Positions 51,765 to 61,590 of a stretch of DNA of 64,000 nucleotides are shown here, in pieces. This stretch comes from Neoroseomonas lacus. Its GTDB lineage: Bacteria; Pseudomonadota; Alphaproteobacteria; Acetobacterales; Acetobacteraceae. How positions within the stretch are numbered: the first letter of the stretch is position 1; each line of letters begins with the position of its first letter. The notes under the pieces were generated by a model that saw only the letters and a list, made by a program, of their open reading frames with translations, did no database searches and was not told the DNA's origin. Location: positions 470-64,469 of the forward strand of contig NZ_BMKW01000008.1 of the NCBI RefSeq assembly GCF_014644535.1, read 5' to 3'. The position numbers and the translations under genes were made by a program.

Positions 51765-54095
51765 TCAGGCTTCGATCTTGGAGAAATCAGCCACCGCATC
51801 CATCGTGGCGCGGAGCCGGGCGAGTAATTTCAGACGATTGCGGCGGAGTTCCGGCGCCGGGTCATTGACGATGACCTTGTCGAAGAAAGCGTCAACGGGC
51901 GCGCGGAGCGTGGCCATGGCCTCCATCGCGCGTTCGAAATCCTCGGCCGAGAGGTCGAGCTCGATGCGCGCGGCGGCGGGTTCTAGGGCGGCGGCGAGGG
52001 CTTCCTCCTCCCGCGCCTTGAGCAGATGATGCTCATAGCCGGTGTCGAAGGCGTGGCCGTCGCGCTTTTCCTCGATGCGGAGGATGTTCACGGCGCGGCG
52101 ATGGGCGGCGAGCAGGTTGGCGCCGGCCTCGGATTCGACGAAGTCGCGCACGGCGGCGGCGCGACGCAGCAGGCGGTTCAGGTCGTCATCGGGCGCGGCA
52201 CCAAGCACGGCGGTGACGACGTCGTGGCGGGTGCCCTCCACGCGGAGCTGGACCCGGAGGCGGTCGGTGAGGAAGTCCATCAGCTCGTGCCCCAAGGGCG
52301 CTGCCCCCGGCACTTCGACCGCGTCGGTCGCGCGGAACACACGAGTGAGTTCGCCAGAGGAGGCGGTCTGTGGAACGACGTACACAGGAATGCCGTGCTC
52401 ACGCAGCGCCGGCATACGGCCAAGGTCCATGATCCGCACGAGGATACGTTCGTTCGGCGCGAGACCTTCACTCTCCAGCCGGGCAGCGACCTCCAGCATC
52501 TCATGCCGGATCTCGGCATTCTTGATGAGCGGCGCGATCTGCTTCGGCACAGCAGCCAACCAGGGCGAGCCGCGCCACTGATCGATGTAGCCGGCCATCG
52601 CCTGCTCAAGGACGCTGTGCAGGGCCAGGCGCAGGCCGTTCTCCCGCACGATGCGGATGATCCCGAGCGCGGCGCGCCGCAGCGCGAAAGGATCGCCCGA
52701 CCCGGTCGGCTTCTCGCCAACGGCGAAGAACCCGGCGAGCTGGTCGGCCTTGTCGGCCAGCGCCACGCTAATCGCGACGGGGTCCGCGGGCACGTCATCG
52801 CCCGGGCCGGCGGGCCGGTAGTGCGCCGCGATCGCTTCGGCGACCGCGGGCTTCTCCCCCTGACCGAGCGCGTAATACCGCCCCATCACGCCCTGCAATT
52901 CGGGGAATTCACCAACCATGCCGGTGGCAAGGTCGGCCTTGGCTAGCCGCGCCGCGCGCGCCGCATCGTCCGGATCGGCGCCGACCTTCGCCGCGATGAT
53001 CCGCGCCAGCCGCTCCAGCCGCGCGACCCGTTGCCCTTGTGTCCCCAGCTTCGCGTGGAACACCACGCTGTCGAGCTTCGGCAGGAAACTCTCCAGCGAC
53101 TGCTTGCGATCAAGGTCCCAGAAGAACCGCGCATCCGACAGCCGCGCCCGCAGCACGCGCTCATTGCCGGCGACGATCGCCGCCCCGCCATCGGGTGCGG
53201 CGATATTCGCCACCAGCGCGAAGCGCGGCGCGGCGGAGCCATCGGCTCTCCGCAGCGCGAAATACCGCTGGTTCACGCGCATGGTCGTGCGCATCACCTC
53301 CGACGGCAGGTCCATGAAGGCGTCGTCGATGCGCCCGAGCACCGGCACCGGCCACTCCACCAGCCCGGCAACCTCGGTCACCAGCGCTTCGTCCGGCACC
53401 ACGGTCAGTCCCTCGGCGGCACACAGCGTCTCGATCCCCTGACGGATCAACCGCGCGCGTTCCGCGGCATCCAGCACCACGCGGCGTTCGCGCAACCTTT
53501 CCTGGAAATCCGTCAGCCCGCGCACCGCGAAGGCCCCCGGCGCCATGATCCGATGCCCCTCGGTCAGGTCCCCGCTCGTCAGCCCATGCCCGTCATCGTC
53601 GCCGAGCCGCAGGTCGAACGGCACGACGACGCCATCGAGCACGCACAGGATGCGCTTGAGCGGCCGCACCCAGGGCATCGGCGACGTGCCGCCCCAACGC
53701 ATCGACTTCGCCCAGGGAAAGGCGCGGATGATCGCCGGGATGGCGACGGCGACCAGCGCTCGGGCCTCGACCGTCTCGCCCGGCTTGGCGAGCACCCAGA
53801 ACTGGCCCTCCTGTGTCAGCATCTCGCGCGCCGCGCCATGCTTGCGCAGGAAGCCGTCCAGCGCCTGCTCCGGCGCGCCGATGCGCGGGCCTCGTTCTTC
53901 CTTGCCCGCGGTGGTCACCGCCTCGCGCAGCAGCGCGACGAGGCCAATCCGCCGCGGCCCATGGAAGGTCAGCGGCGGCGCCTCGATCAGCGCGGTGCAG
54001 CGTTCGGCGAAGAGGCGGGCGAGGTCCTCCGCCGCCCGCGCCTGCATGCGCGCCGGGATTTCCTCGCAGAACAGCTCAAGAAGAAGCTCAGGCAA
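51765..54095 (-). CDS. glyS: Glycyl-tRNA synthetase beta subunit
   Basis: The beta subunit of the bacterial alpha2beta2 GlyRS, needed for tRNA binding. It has 776 residues, longer than the usual 690 or so. The N-terminus [17 protein letters not shown] is the family start. It uses a TTG codon at 54095, inside the end of glyQ (8-bp overlap), with GGGGGAG seven bases upstream. The C-terminal anticodon-binding part ends [20 protein letters not shown]. The extra length appears to be an insertion at about residues 500-590 (around [15 protein letters not shown] to [20 protein letters not shown]), before the helix [13 protein letters not shown]. Confidence 0.95.
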   Translation of the reverse strand: MPELLLELFCEEIPARMQARAAEDLARLFAERCTALIEAPPLTFHGPRRIGLVALLREAVTTAGKEERGPRIGAPEQALDGFLRKHGAAREMLTQEGQFWVLAKPGETVEARALVAVAIPAIIRAFPWAKSMRWGGTSPMPWVRPLKRILCVLDGVVVPFDLRLGDDDGHGLTSGDLTEGHRIMAPGAFAVRGLTDFQERLRERRVVLDAAERARLIRQGIETLCAAEGLTVVPDEALVTEVAGLVEWPVPVLGRIDDAFMDLPSEVMRTTMRVNQRYFALRRADGSAAPRFALVANIAAPDGGAAIVAGNERVLRARLSDARFFWDLDRKQSLESFLPKLDSVVFHAKLGTQGQRVARLERLARIIAAKVGADPDDAARAARLAKADLATGMVGEFPELQGVMGRYYALGQGEKPAVAEAIAAHYRPAGPGDDVPADPVAISVALADKADQLAGFFAVGEKPTGSGDPFALRRAALGIIRIVRENGLRLALHSVLEQAMAGYIDQWRGSPWLAAVPKQIAPLIKNAEIRHEMLEVAARLESEGLAPNERILVRIMDLGRMPALREHGIPVYVVPQTASSGELTRVFRATDAVEVPGAAPLGHELMDFLTDRLRVQLRVEGTRHDVVTAVLGAAPDDDLNRLLRRAAAVRDFVESEAGANLLAAHRRAVNILRIEEKRDGHAFDTGYEHHLLKAREEEALAAALEPAAARIELDLSAEDFERAMEAMATLRAPVDAFFDKVIVNDPAPELRRNRLKLLARLRATMDAVADFSKIEA

Positions 54096-54957
54096 CGGAC
54101 ATCTCCCCCGCCAGCCAAGCCTCGCAGCACCCCTTGGCCAGATTCCGCACGCGCCCGATATACGCCGCCCGTTCCGTCACGCTGATCGCGCCGCGCGCAT
54201 CCAGCAGGTTGAAGCGGTGCGACGCCTTGATGCACTGGTCATAGGCCGGCAGAGCGAGGCCCTGTTCCAGCAACGCCGCGCACTCCTTCTCCGCATCCTC
54301 GAAATGGCGGAACAGCATGCCGACATCGGCGTGCTCGAAGTTGTGCGCGGAATATTCCTTCTCCGCACGCAGGAACACGTCGCCGTACTTCACGCCATCA
54401 TCGTTGAAGGCGAGGTCGTAAACATTCTCGACGCCCTGGATGTACATCGCCAGCCGTTCGAGCCCGTAGGTCAGCTCGGCGGAAGGCATCTCGCAGGCGA
54501 TGCCGCCGACCTGCTGGAAATAGGTGAACTGCGTCACCTCCATCCCGTCGCACCAGACTTCCCAACCGAGGCCCCAGGCACCCAGCGTCGGGCTCTCCCA
54601 GTCATCCTCGACGAAGCGGATGTCGTGCAGCCCGGGATCGATGCCCAGCGCCCGATAGGATTCGATCAGCAATCCCTGCGGGTCGGGCGGGGAGGGCTTC
54701 AGGATCACCTGGTACTGGTAATAATGCTGTAGCCGGTTCGGGTTCTCGCCATAGCGCCCATCCGAGGGCCGGCGGGAGGGCTGCACATAGGCCGCCTTCC
54801 AAGGCTTCGGCCCGAGGGTGCGCAGCGTCGTCGCTGGGTGGAAGGTGCCCGCGCCCACTTCCATGTCATAGGGCTGAAGGATCACGCAACCGCGCTCCGA
54901 CCAGAAACGGTGAAGGCGCAGGATGATGTCCTGGAAGCTCGGTGGCTTCTGCGGCAT
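54088..54957 (-). CDS. glyQ: Glycyl-tRNA synthetase alpha subunit
   Basis: The catalytic class II subunit of GlyRS, 289 residues. It starts [19 protein letters not shown] and has the highly conserved [40 protein letters not shown] and [20 protein letters not shown] segments. Length and sequence fit the family throughout. It overlaps glyS by eight bases, ensuring coupled synthesis of the two subunits. A frame extension to 55035 is unsupported. Confidence 0.98.
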   Translation of the reverse strand: MPQKPPSFQDIILRLHRFWSERGCVILQPYDMEVGAGTFHPATTLRTLGPKPWKAAYVQPSRRPSDGRYGENPNRLQHYYQYQVILKPSPPDPQGLLIESYRALGIDPGLHDIRFVEDDWESPTLGAWGLGWEVWCDGMEVTQFTYFQQVGGIACEMPSAELTYGLERLAMYIQGVENVYDLAFNDDGVKYGDVFLRAEKEYSAHNFEHADVGMLFRHFEDAEKECAALLEQGLALPAYDQCIKASHRFNLLDARGAISVTERAAYIGRVRNLAKGCCEAWLAGEMSVA

Positions 54958-55095
54958 TGGGCGGTCCGGAGTGTGCTGGTGTTGTTGCGGTGCACCTATA
55001 GTCGCGCGGCCTGCAACCGGCAAGAAAACCGCCATCCGTGACCCGGCCAGCCGTCTCCGCTATCCCGCCCCGCCCGGACCGAAGGAACCACCGCG

Positions 55096-55503
55096 ATGGA
55101 CGCCGCCGCCCTGATCTCCGCCTATCTCGACGCCTTCAACCGCGGTGACCGCGTCGCCATGCTCGATTGCCTGACCGAGGACGTCGCCCATGACGTGAAC
55201 CAGGGGGGGCGGGAGGTCGGCCGCGATGCCTTCACTGCCTTCATGGCGCGGATGGACCGCTGCTACCGCGAAAAGTTGGTCGATATCGTGGTGATGGCCG
55301 CCCCCGATGGCCGCCGCGCCGCCGCCGAATTCATCGTGGAAGGCACCTACCTCGCCACCGATGAGGGCCTGCCCGAGGCGCGCGGCCAGACCTATCGCCT
55401 GCCGGCCGGCGCCTTCTATGCCATCCGCGACGGCCGCATCGCGCGGGTGACGATGTTCTACAACCTCACCGACTGGCTGGCCCAGGTCCACGCGCCGTCG
55501 TGA
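55096..55503 (+). CDS. SnoaL/NTF2-like polyketide-cyclase-fold protein
   Basis: A 135-residue small protein of the SnoaL/ketosteroid-isomerase-like fold. The opening helix ISAYLDAFNRGDRVAMLDCL and the TEDVAHDVNQGG strand are typical. The end IRDGRIARVTMFYNLTDWLA is the usual final beta-strand pair. Many relatives are enzymes or binding proteins of unknown substrate. Its 3' end overlaps the 3' end of the convergent EamA gene by 38 bp. No pathway genes adjoin it. Confidence 0.85.
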   Translation: MDAAALISAYLDAFNRGDRVAMLDCLTEDVAHDVNQGGREVGRDAFTAFMARMDRCYREKLVDIVVMAAPDGRRAAAEFIVEGTYLATDEGLPEARGQTYRLPAGAFYAIRDGRIARVTMFYNLTDWLAQVHAPS

Positions 55504-56359
55504 CGATGGCCACGCCGCTCAGCACCACGGCACCGCCGGCGAGCACCTGCCAGGACGGCACCTCGCCCAGCCAGGTCGCGGCGATCAGCGTGGCGAAAAC
55601 CGGCTGGATGTAGCCCACCATCGCCGAATCCGCCGCCCGCGCCCGCGTCGCCAGGCCGAGGAAGAGGGTCAGCGGAATCGCCGTCGCGAAGATGGCGAGG
55701 AAGATGCCGAGCACCCACACCTCGGTCGGCTGCACCAGCACGGCAGGCCCATCCACTGCCAGCGCCAACCCGCCAGAAACCACCCCCGACACCGCCTGCT
55801 GTCCCAGCGCGAGCGCCGCCGCCGGCCCGCGCGGCGCCATGCGTATCCAGATCGTGCTGATGGCATAGGAGCAGGTCGCCGCGAGGATCAGCGCCGAGCC
55901 CACCGCCGTGCCGCCGCCCAACCCGCCCGACCCCACCACCAGCGCCATGCCGAAGAAGCCCACCCCGACGCCTGCCAACATGCGCCGCGTCGGCTTCTCC
56001 CCCGGCAGCAGCAGCCCGGCGAGAAGTGTGATGATCAGCGGCCCGGCCGCCTGCACCAGCGAGGCCGGCGCCGCCTCCATGCGCTGCAGCGCCAGCGGGA
56101 TCAGCGTGTTGGGCAGCACCCCGGCGAAGGTGCCGAGCATCAGCGAGGCCACCGCCACCTGGCGCGTGACGCCGCCCAGCCCGCCACGCATCCACAGGAA
56201 GATGAAGACGACGATCGCCGCCAACACTCCGCGCAGCCCGGCCATGGCGAAGGGCGAGAGGAAGGCCGAGAGGTAGCGGATCAGCGGATAGGTCGCCCCC
56301 CACAGCGCGGCGATGGTGACCAGCCGCACCCACAGCGCCGCCCCGCTCAGCGGCGGCAT
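55466..56359 (-). CDS. EamA-family (DMT superfamily) transporter
   Basis: A 297-residue inner-membrane protein with about ten hydrophobic segments in two related EamA halves. The first half has ALWGATYPLIRYLSAFLSPF; the second has GSALILAATCSYAISTIWIR. Relatives export amino acids or metabolites, but the substrate cannot be told. The ATG at 56359 lies seven bases after the nitroreductase stop on the same strand, suggesting an operon dihydroorotase-nitroreductase-EamA. The last 38 bp overlap the convergent SnoaL-like gene. Confidence 0.92.
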   Translation of the reverse strand: MPPLSGAALWVRLVTIAALWGATYPLIRYLSAFLSPFAMAGLRGVLAAIVVFIFLWMRGGLGGVTRQVAVASLMLGTFAGVLPNTLIPLALQRMEAAPASLVQAAGPLIITLLAGLLLPGEKPTRRMLAGVGVGFFGMALVVGSGGLGGGTAVGSALILAATCSYAISTIWIRMAPRGPAAALALGQQAVSGVVSGGLALAVDGPAVLVQPTEVWVLGIFLAIFATAIPLTLFLGLATRARAADSAMVGYIQPVFATLIAATWLGEVPSWQVLAGGAVVLSGVAIVTTARGPGPASR

Positions 56360-56366
56360 GGCGCGC

Positions 56367-57047
56367 TCAACCCCAGCCGAGAAAGTGGCAGAAGTCCCGC
56401 GCGGGCGCGCGTTCCGTGACCAGCGTATTCACCACGGCCCCGGGATCCGCCTGCCCCAGCGCCATGCCGCACACCACCACCTCCCCGTCAGGGATCGGCA
56501 GATGCGCGCGGATCGTTTTGTGATGCGAGGCAAAGGCCGCCTGTGCGCAAGTATCGAGCCCCATCCCCCGCGCCGCCGCCATCACATTGCCGAGGAACAT
56601 GCCGTAGTCGAGCCAAGACCCGATCTCGAGTCGCCGGTCGATGGTGAAGATGATGCCGACCGGCGCACCGAAGAAGTCGAAGTTGCGGGCGTGCTGCGCC
56701 GTCATCTTCGCGCTCTCGCCGCGCTGGATGCCGAGCAGCCCGTACAGATCCCACCCCACCTTGCGGCGGCGCGACAGAAACGGCTCGGGGAAGGTCTCCG
56801 GGTAGTAGCGGTACTCGGCCTCGCCATGCCGCCCGGCCATGTGCTCGGCGACCAGTGCGGTGGAAAGGGCCCGCCGCGGCGCCCCGGTCACGGCATAGCC
56901 GCGCCAGGGCTGCATGTTGGTCCCCGAGGGCGCGCGGGCGGCGATGTCGAGCAGCCGCTCCACATCCTCCCGCGCGACCGGCGTCGGCAGGAAGGCGCGG
57001 ATCGAACGGCGGCCGGCGATCGCCGCCGTGACCGGGTCGGCCGTCAC
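56367..57047 (-). CDS. Nitroreductase-family flavoprotein
   Basis: A 226-residue FMN-binding oxidoreductase. The N-terminal AIAGRRSIRAFLPTPV and ARAPSGTNMQPW are the FMN-contacting motifs of the NfsA/NfsB-like family; the last third carries GWDLYGLLGIQRG and GLDTCAQAAF. The start is GTG at 57047, overlapping the dihydroorotase stop by GTGA. The natural substrate is unknown; relatives reduce nitroaromatics, quinones or flavins. Confidence 0.93.
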   Translation of the reverse strand: MTADPVTAAIAGRRSIRAFLPTPVAREDVERLLDIAARAPSGTNMQPWRGYAVTGAPRRALSTALVAEHMAGRHGEAEYRYYPETFPEPFLSRRRKVGWDLYGLLGIQRGESAKMTAQHARNFDFFGAPVGIIFTIDRRLEIGSWLDYGMFLGNVMAAARGMGLDTCAQAAFASHHKTIRAHLPIPDGEVVVCGMALGQADPGAVVNTLVTERAPARDFCHFLGWG

Positions 57048-58381
57048 GCGCGGTGGGTGTCGGCGAAGGAGACCGGCTTGCCGGAAGGCGCGCCCAGCAC
57101 CTCATCCTCGCGCATCGCGACATGGCCGCGGATGATCGTCATTGTCGGCCAGCCGGTGCAGATGGTCCCGTCAAACGGGGTCCAGCCGGCCGGCGTCGCC
57201 AGCCAATCATTGCGGATCATCCGCTGGCGCTTGAGGTCTACCAGGGTGAAGTCGGCATCATAGCCCGCCGCCAGCCGCCCCTTGTTCAGCGCGCCATAAA
57301 CCCGCGCCGGCCCGGCGCACATCAGGTCCACCAGCCGCGAGATCGACAGCCGCCCGCTCGTCACATGGTCGAGCATCAGCGGCACCAGCGTCTGCACGCC
57401 GGTCAGCCCCGCCGCGGTGTCGGGCCAGGGCCGCTGCTTGGCCGCCAGCGAATGCGGCGCGTGGTCGGACCCGATGCAATCCACCGTCCCATCGGCCACC
57501 GCCGCCCAGGCGGCATCGAGGTGCCGCTGGTCGCGGATCGGCGGGTTCATCACAGCGAGGCCGCCGAGGCGGTCATAGGCCTCGTCGGTCTGGGTGAGGT
57601 GGTTGAGCAGGACCTCGACCGTGCAGATGTCGCGGAAGTCGCGCAGATAGGCGAGTTCCTCCGCCGTCGAGACATGCAGGATATGCGCGGGACGGCCGGT
57701 CTTGCGCGCGATCGCCATCAGCCGCTTCGTGCCGAGCATCGCGGTCTCCACATCGCGCCATTCCATGTGGTTGCGATGCGGCATGCCGGGGGTGAACATC
57801 GGCTTGCGGGCCTGGAGACGATACTCGTCCTCGGAATGGTAGCAGATGCGCCGGCGGCCCGAGCGCATCACGGCTTCCAGGCTTTCATCATCCTCGACCA
57901 GCAGGTCGCCGGTCGAGGAGCCGGCGAAGACCTTCACCGCGCAGACATTCGGCTGCAGTTCGAGGTCGGCCAGCTCGCCGATGTTCTTCTTCGACGCCCC
58001 GACATAAAGCCCGACATCGCACCAGGCGCGGCCAGCAAGGAAGGCGCGCTTCTCGTCCAAAATCTCGCGGCTGATCACCGACTTCGCCGTGTTCGGCATG
58101 TCGAACACCGCCGCAAGGCCGCCCAGGATCGCCGCCTTCGTCCCGGTCTCGATGGTCTCGACCGCCGGGTCGCCCGGGTCACGCAGATGCACATGCGGGT
58201 CGATCAGCCCCGGCAGCACATGCAGGCCCGCGCAATCGAGAGTCTCCGCCGCCTCGGCGGTCCGCAGATCGCCCAAGGTGACGATGCGGCCATCCCGCAC
58301 CCCGACATCGGCGGTCTCGACGCCCCAAGGCGTCACCACATGCCCGCCACGGAGCAGAAGGTCGAAACGTTCGGCGGTCAT
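57044..58381 (-). CDS. Dihydroorotase (class I type)
   Basis: An amidohydrolase of 445 residues, probably the pyrimidine-pathway dihydroorotase, though allantoinase-like activity is possible in this group. The metal ligands appear present: H63/H65 in LIDPHVHLRDPG, the carbamylated Lys K150 in CAVKVFAGSS, later His in CYHSEDE and HILHVSTAEE, and Asp in CIGSDHAPHS. The start ATG at 58381 is preferred because GAGGAG lies eight bases upstream; ATG 58387 would be only two bases from it. No other pyr gene is in the window. Confidence 0.88.
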   Translation of the reverse strand: MTAERFDLLLRGGHVVTPWGVETADVGVRDGRIVTLGDLRTAEAAETLDCAGLHVLPGLIDPHVHLRDPGDPAVETIETGTKAAILGGLAAVFDMPNTAKSVISREILDEKRAFLAGRAWCDVGLYVGASKKNIGELADLELQPNVCAVKVFAGSSTGDLLVEDDESLEAVMRSGRRRICYHSEDEYRLQARKPMFTPGMPHRNHMEWRDVETAMLGTKRLMAIARKTGRPAHILHVSTAEELAYLRDFRDICTVEVLLNHLTQTDEAYDRLGGLAVMNPPIRDQRHLDAAWAAVADGTVDCIGSDHAPHSLAAKQRPWPDTAAGLTGVQTLVPLMLDHVTSGRLSISRLVDLMCAGPARVYGALNKGRLAAGYDADFTLVDLKRQRMIRNDWLATPAGWTPFDGTICTGWPTMTIIRGHVAMREDEVLGAPSGKPVSFADTHRA

Positions 58382-58497
58382 CGGCATGGCTCCTCAACAG
58401 GTCGGGGGCGTTTGTCGCACCGCCGCCCGCCGCCCGGAAGACCCGCCCGCCTTCCGCTGGACCTTCACGCCACTTGTCCGGCACGGCGCGCCTGCCC

Positions 58498-59501
58498 ATG
58501 TCCCATGCTGCAATGCAACATAACCGCGACGACGTGATCCAACCCCTTGCCCTGGCGCTTCAGGGCGGTGGCTCCTTTGGCGCCTTCACCTGGGGTGTAC
58601 TGGACCGGTTGCTGGCCGAGGCCGCCTTGCCGATCGCCGCGATCAGCGGCGCGAGCGCCGGGGCAGTGAATGCCGTGCTGCTCGCCGACGGCATGCTCGC
58701 CGGCGGGCCGGAGGAAGCGCGGGCACGGCTTGCCCGCTTCTGGCGCCTGCTGTCGGATCGTTCCGGCATGGCGGGGCTGCCGGTGCTGGGCTCGGTGCTG
58801 GCCATGGCGGAACTGCCGATGGCGCCCTTCGGCATCGCCATGCATGGGCCGGACTTGCTGAAGGAGTTGCTCGGCGACCTGGTGGACTTCAAGCGGCTGC
58901 GCGCCGAAAGGCCGCTGAGCTGCTGATCGCCGCGACCCGCGTGCGCGACGGCGAGGCCCGCATCTTCCGCGAGGATGAGATCACGCTCGATGCCGTGCTC
59001 GCTTCCGCCTGCCTGCCGATGCTGCGCGAGGCGGTGGAGATCGACGGCGAGGCATATTGGGACGGCGGCTACAGCGCGAATCCGCCTTTGCGCGACCTGA
59101 TCCGAACGACTGCGGCCGAGGAATTCCTGCTGGTGCAGCTCTCGCCGGATACCCGCGAGGCCAGCCCGCGGCTGCGTCAGGACATCCGCAATCGCTCGCT
59201 GGAGATCGCCTTCTCCGCCCCGCTCAAGCGCGAATTGCAGGCGATCGAGGATATGCGCGGCCTGTGCCGTGCGGCGCGGCATGCGCGTCCACCCTTGTGT
59301 GACCAGTTCGACCGGCTGCGGCTGCACCGGCTGTCGCTGTGGGATGAGTTGGACGAATCGGGCGGCGCCAATCCGGCGAATCTGTCCTGGCCGTTCCTTC
59401 AGCACTTGGCCGAGGCGGGGCGGCTCGCGGCACAACGCTGGCTCGCCAGCGGGGCCTACACCGTCCAAGATCGGCAGGACGTCGCGGCGTCCCGCGGCTG
59501 A
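58498..59501 (+). pseudogene. Patatin-like phospholipase interrupted by a frameshift
   Basis: Two adjoining frames together give one patatin-family lipase. The first part (58498-58926) has the oxyanion loop LQGGGSFGAF and nucleophile elbow GASAG (S53), then stops at TGA 58924-58926. The second part continues in another frame (LLIAATRVRDGEARIF...) and holds the catalytic Asp in YWDGGYSANPP. One base seems missing near 58918 (CTG-AG-CTG, where a full codon is expected). It is either a recent inactivating deletion, a -1 recoding site or a sequence error. The rest of both halves is intact, and the stop falls exactly where the frame changes. The start could also be ATG 58513. Confidence 0.85.
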
Positions 59502-59529
59502 TCCCGTACGACAGAGGGCGCAAGACCCG

Positions 59530-60198
59530 ATGGTGCTGCACCGCATGCCCCTGGGTGTCGTCTTCGACATGGACGGCCTGCTGTTCGATACCGAGGCGCT
59601 GTATCGCGACGCCGCGCGCGACGCGGCGGCCGAGGCCGGCCGCGACCTGCCCGATGCCGTCTTCCTGTCCCTGATCGGCGGAAGCGCGCCGGACAACCGC
59701 GCCAGGCTGGTCCGTCATTTCGGGGCGGGTTTCGCCATCGATGCCTTCGAGGCGGCGTGGATGCGCCACTACGCCCGGCGGTCCGGCGGCGAACCGGCGC
59801 TAAAGCCCGGGGTGCCCGACCTGCTGGCGCTGCTCGACAGCCTCGACCTGCGGCGAGCCATCGCGACGTCATCGTCACATGAGACGGTGCGGCGGAACCT
59901 CGCCGCGCACGGGCTGGAAGGGCGCTTCGAGGCTGTGGTGGCGCGCGGCGACTATGCCCGCGGCAAGCCGGCGCCTGACCCCTTCCTGCTGGCGGCCGAA
60001 CGCATCGGCGTGGTGCCGGAAGCCTGCCTGGTGCTGGAGGACTCGCCCCATGGCGTGCGCGCGGCAGCGGCGGCGGGCATGGCCGTGGTGATGGTGCCGG
60101 ATCTCGTGGCCGCCTGCGAGGCGGATCGGGCGCTGTGCGAATTCATCGCGCAGGATCTGCATGTCGTGGCGAAGGCGATCCTGGCCGCGGCCGCTTAG
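59530..60198 (+). CDS. HAD-superfamily phosphatase (beta-phosphoglucomutase-like)
   Basis: A 222-residue hydrolase with motif I DMDGLLFDTEA (D13, D15), motif II threonine/serine region IATSSSHETV, motif III Lys in GKPAPDPFLLAAERIG and motif IV LEDSPHGVRAAAAAGM. It belongs to the PGMB-like/phosphatase subgroup acting on sugar phosphates or similar. The start ATG at 59530 is the one directly before the core (MVLHRMPLGVVFDMDG). It follows the frameshifted patatin by 28 bp. Confidence 0.93.
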   Translation: MVLHRMPLGVVFDMDGLLFDTEALYRDAARDAAAEAGRDLPDAVFLSLIGGSAPDNRARLVRHFGAGFAIDAFEAAWMRHYARRSGGEPALKPGVPDLLALLDSLDLRRAIATSSSHETVRRNLAAHGLEGRFEAVVARGDYARGKPAPDPFLLAAERIGVVPEACLVLEDSPHGVRAAAAAGMAVVMVPDLVAACEADRALCEFIAQDLHVVAKAILAAAA

Positions 60199-60530
60199 CC
60201 GTTCCGAATAGCGCGGTGCATGCGCCAGACCTTCAACGGCCGTGAGCTGCGGCGCGCTTTCGGACGTTGTCGCAAGACGCCGGAGGTGCAGCCCGCCCTC
60301 GATGCAATCGTTGTCGCCAAGGCCAGAAACAAGTGACATTATTCGTTCTCGAAACGAATTACAGATCGCAAGGTTGCCGCTGTCCGTCGGATGGAACTCG
60401 CTGTCGTGCAGCGCAAGCTGCCCACGCCGTCCGATAAGCCAGCCGCCCGCTGTGACCGACTTCCATGACGGCCAGACTGCCAAAGATCCTCGCCCCACCT
60501 GAAGCGACGGACCAAGCTGGGAGACCAGTC
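60199..60530. other. Intergenic region with a 19-bp palindrome
   Basis: No gene is seen between the HAD phosphatase and the repeat protein. At 60341-60359 ATTCGTT-CTCGA-AACGAAT is a perfect 7-bp inverted repeat, AT-rich in a GC-rich surrounding, and could be an operator for the downstream gene. I cannot place promoter elements with confidence. Confidence 0.4.
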
Positions 60531-61244
60531 ATGAAGCGAACAACCGCAGCAGCCATTGCCGTCGTACTTGGTATTGGCTTCGCACCCACGGCATGGGCCC
60601 AAACGGCCACCCCGGGCACGACCGCGACAGGCAGTATCTCGGAGGCGCAGGCGCGCATGATGCTGGAGGCCGCCGGCCTGCGGAACATCCGCGACCTCAC
60701 TTCCCTGAGTGACGGCAGTTGGCGCGCCCAGGTCACCAATGCGGCAGGGGGCAATGTTGTCGCGAGGATCGATTCCCAGGGCACTATCGTCCTGAACACC
60801 GGGGTGGCCGGCACGACGGCGCCGCTGCCACAGGCATCGACAACGCCCCTGGCGGAAGATCAGGCGCGCATGATGCTGGAGGCCGCTGGCCTGCGGAACA
60901 TCCGCGACCTCACTTCCCTGAGTGACGGCAGTTGGCGCGCCCAGGTCACCAACGCGGCAGGGGGCAATGTTGTCGCGAGGATCGATTCCCAGGGCACCAT
61001 CGTCCTGAACACCGGGGTGGCCGGCACGACGGCACCGATGCCACAGGCATCGACCACGCCCCTGGCGGAAGATCAAGTGCGCAGCATGATGGAGGCCGCC
61101 GGCCTGCGGAACATTCGTGACCTGACGCAGATGAGTGATGGGTCATGGCGCGCCCAGGTGACCTCAGGCTCGGGGGGCAATGTTCAGGCGAGGATCGATA
61201 CCCAGGGCACGATCACCCTGAACACTGGTTTGCCGACGAGGTAA
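60531..61244 (+). CDS. Exported protein with three tandem PepSY-like repeats
   Basis: A 237-residue periplasmic protein. The signal peptide (MKRTTAAAIAVVLGIGFAP, cleavage after AWA) is followed by three 71-residue repeats, each opening with ARMMLEAAGLRNIRDLTSLS or a close variant. Each continues with DGSWRAQVT, GGNVVARID and GTIVLNTG. The helix-plus-strands pattern resembles PepSY/SH3-like small domains; I am not sure of the family. The third repeat has diverged more and lacks the Thr/Pro-rich linker at its end. The ATG at 60531 is chosen for the signal peptide; the frame upstream is open but unsupported. Confidence 0.85.
   Translation: MKRTTAAAIAVVLGIGFAPTAWAQTATPGTTATGSISEAQARMMLEAAGLRNIRDLTSLSDGSWRAQVTNAAGGNVVARIDSQGTIVLNTGVAGTTAPLPQASTTPLAEDQARMMLEAAGLRNIRDLTSLSDGSWRAQVTNAAGGNVVARIDSQGTIVLNTGVAGTTAPMPQASTTPLAEDQVRSMMEAAGLRNIRDLTQMSDGSWRAQVTSGSGGNVQARIDTQGTITLNTGLPTR
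60648..61244 (+). repeat. Three tandem 213-bp repeats
   Basis: Units start at 60648, 60861 and 61074, exactly 213 bp apart; the last is truncated at the stop codon. The first two are almost identical at DNA level; the third is clearly related but older. They encode the repeats of the exported protein and indicate a recent duplication. Confidence 0.95.
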
Positions 61245-61320
61245 CAGGCCCTCAGGCCAAGCAACCAGCCACATCACGCGATACGTTTCGGGCGATCGCG
61301 CGATCGCGATGTCGTCCTAG

Positions 61321-61548
61321 CAAGAGGCGGAACAGCGGATCCTGGCGTTCCATGATCTGCTGAACCGCGTCGATGCGAGTGTCGCCTACCGGGATGACGT
61401 CCCGGGCAAGCCGGCCGCGGAGCTGTTCCTCGTGCGGCCAAACGCCGTTGGTGTGGCGGCCGATGGCCGCCCCCTTCGTGCTCCCCCGGCCAGGAACCTC
61501 AACGTCCTGGATCTTCGATTTCGCAGAAATCGTCCGAAGGTGCAGTAG
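61321..61548 (+). pseudogene. Start-less open frame, possible gene remnant
   Basis: Directly after an in-frame TAG (61318-61320) there are 75 open codons ending at TAG 61546-61548, with the high third-position GC of real genes here. The peptide includes ILAFHDLLNRVDASVAYRDD and LFLVRPNAVGVAADGRPL. No in-frame start codon occurs near its beginning, so it may be the tail of a broken gene. I do not recognise it. A 16-bp perfect palindrome, GCGATCGCGCGATCGC, lies just before it (61292-61307). Confidence 0.25.
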
Positions 61549-61571
61549 CCTTCGCTTCCTGCCGTGGTGCT

Positions 61572-61590
61572 CGAGGGGCGGCGCCCCTCG
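61572..61590. terminator. Hairpin after the dioxygenase gene
   Basis: CGAGGGGC-GGC-GCCCCTCG is a perfect 8-bp GC stem 11 bp beyond the stop of the minus-strand dioxygenase. It is probably a transcript end; no T-run follows on that strand. Confidence 0.4.
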
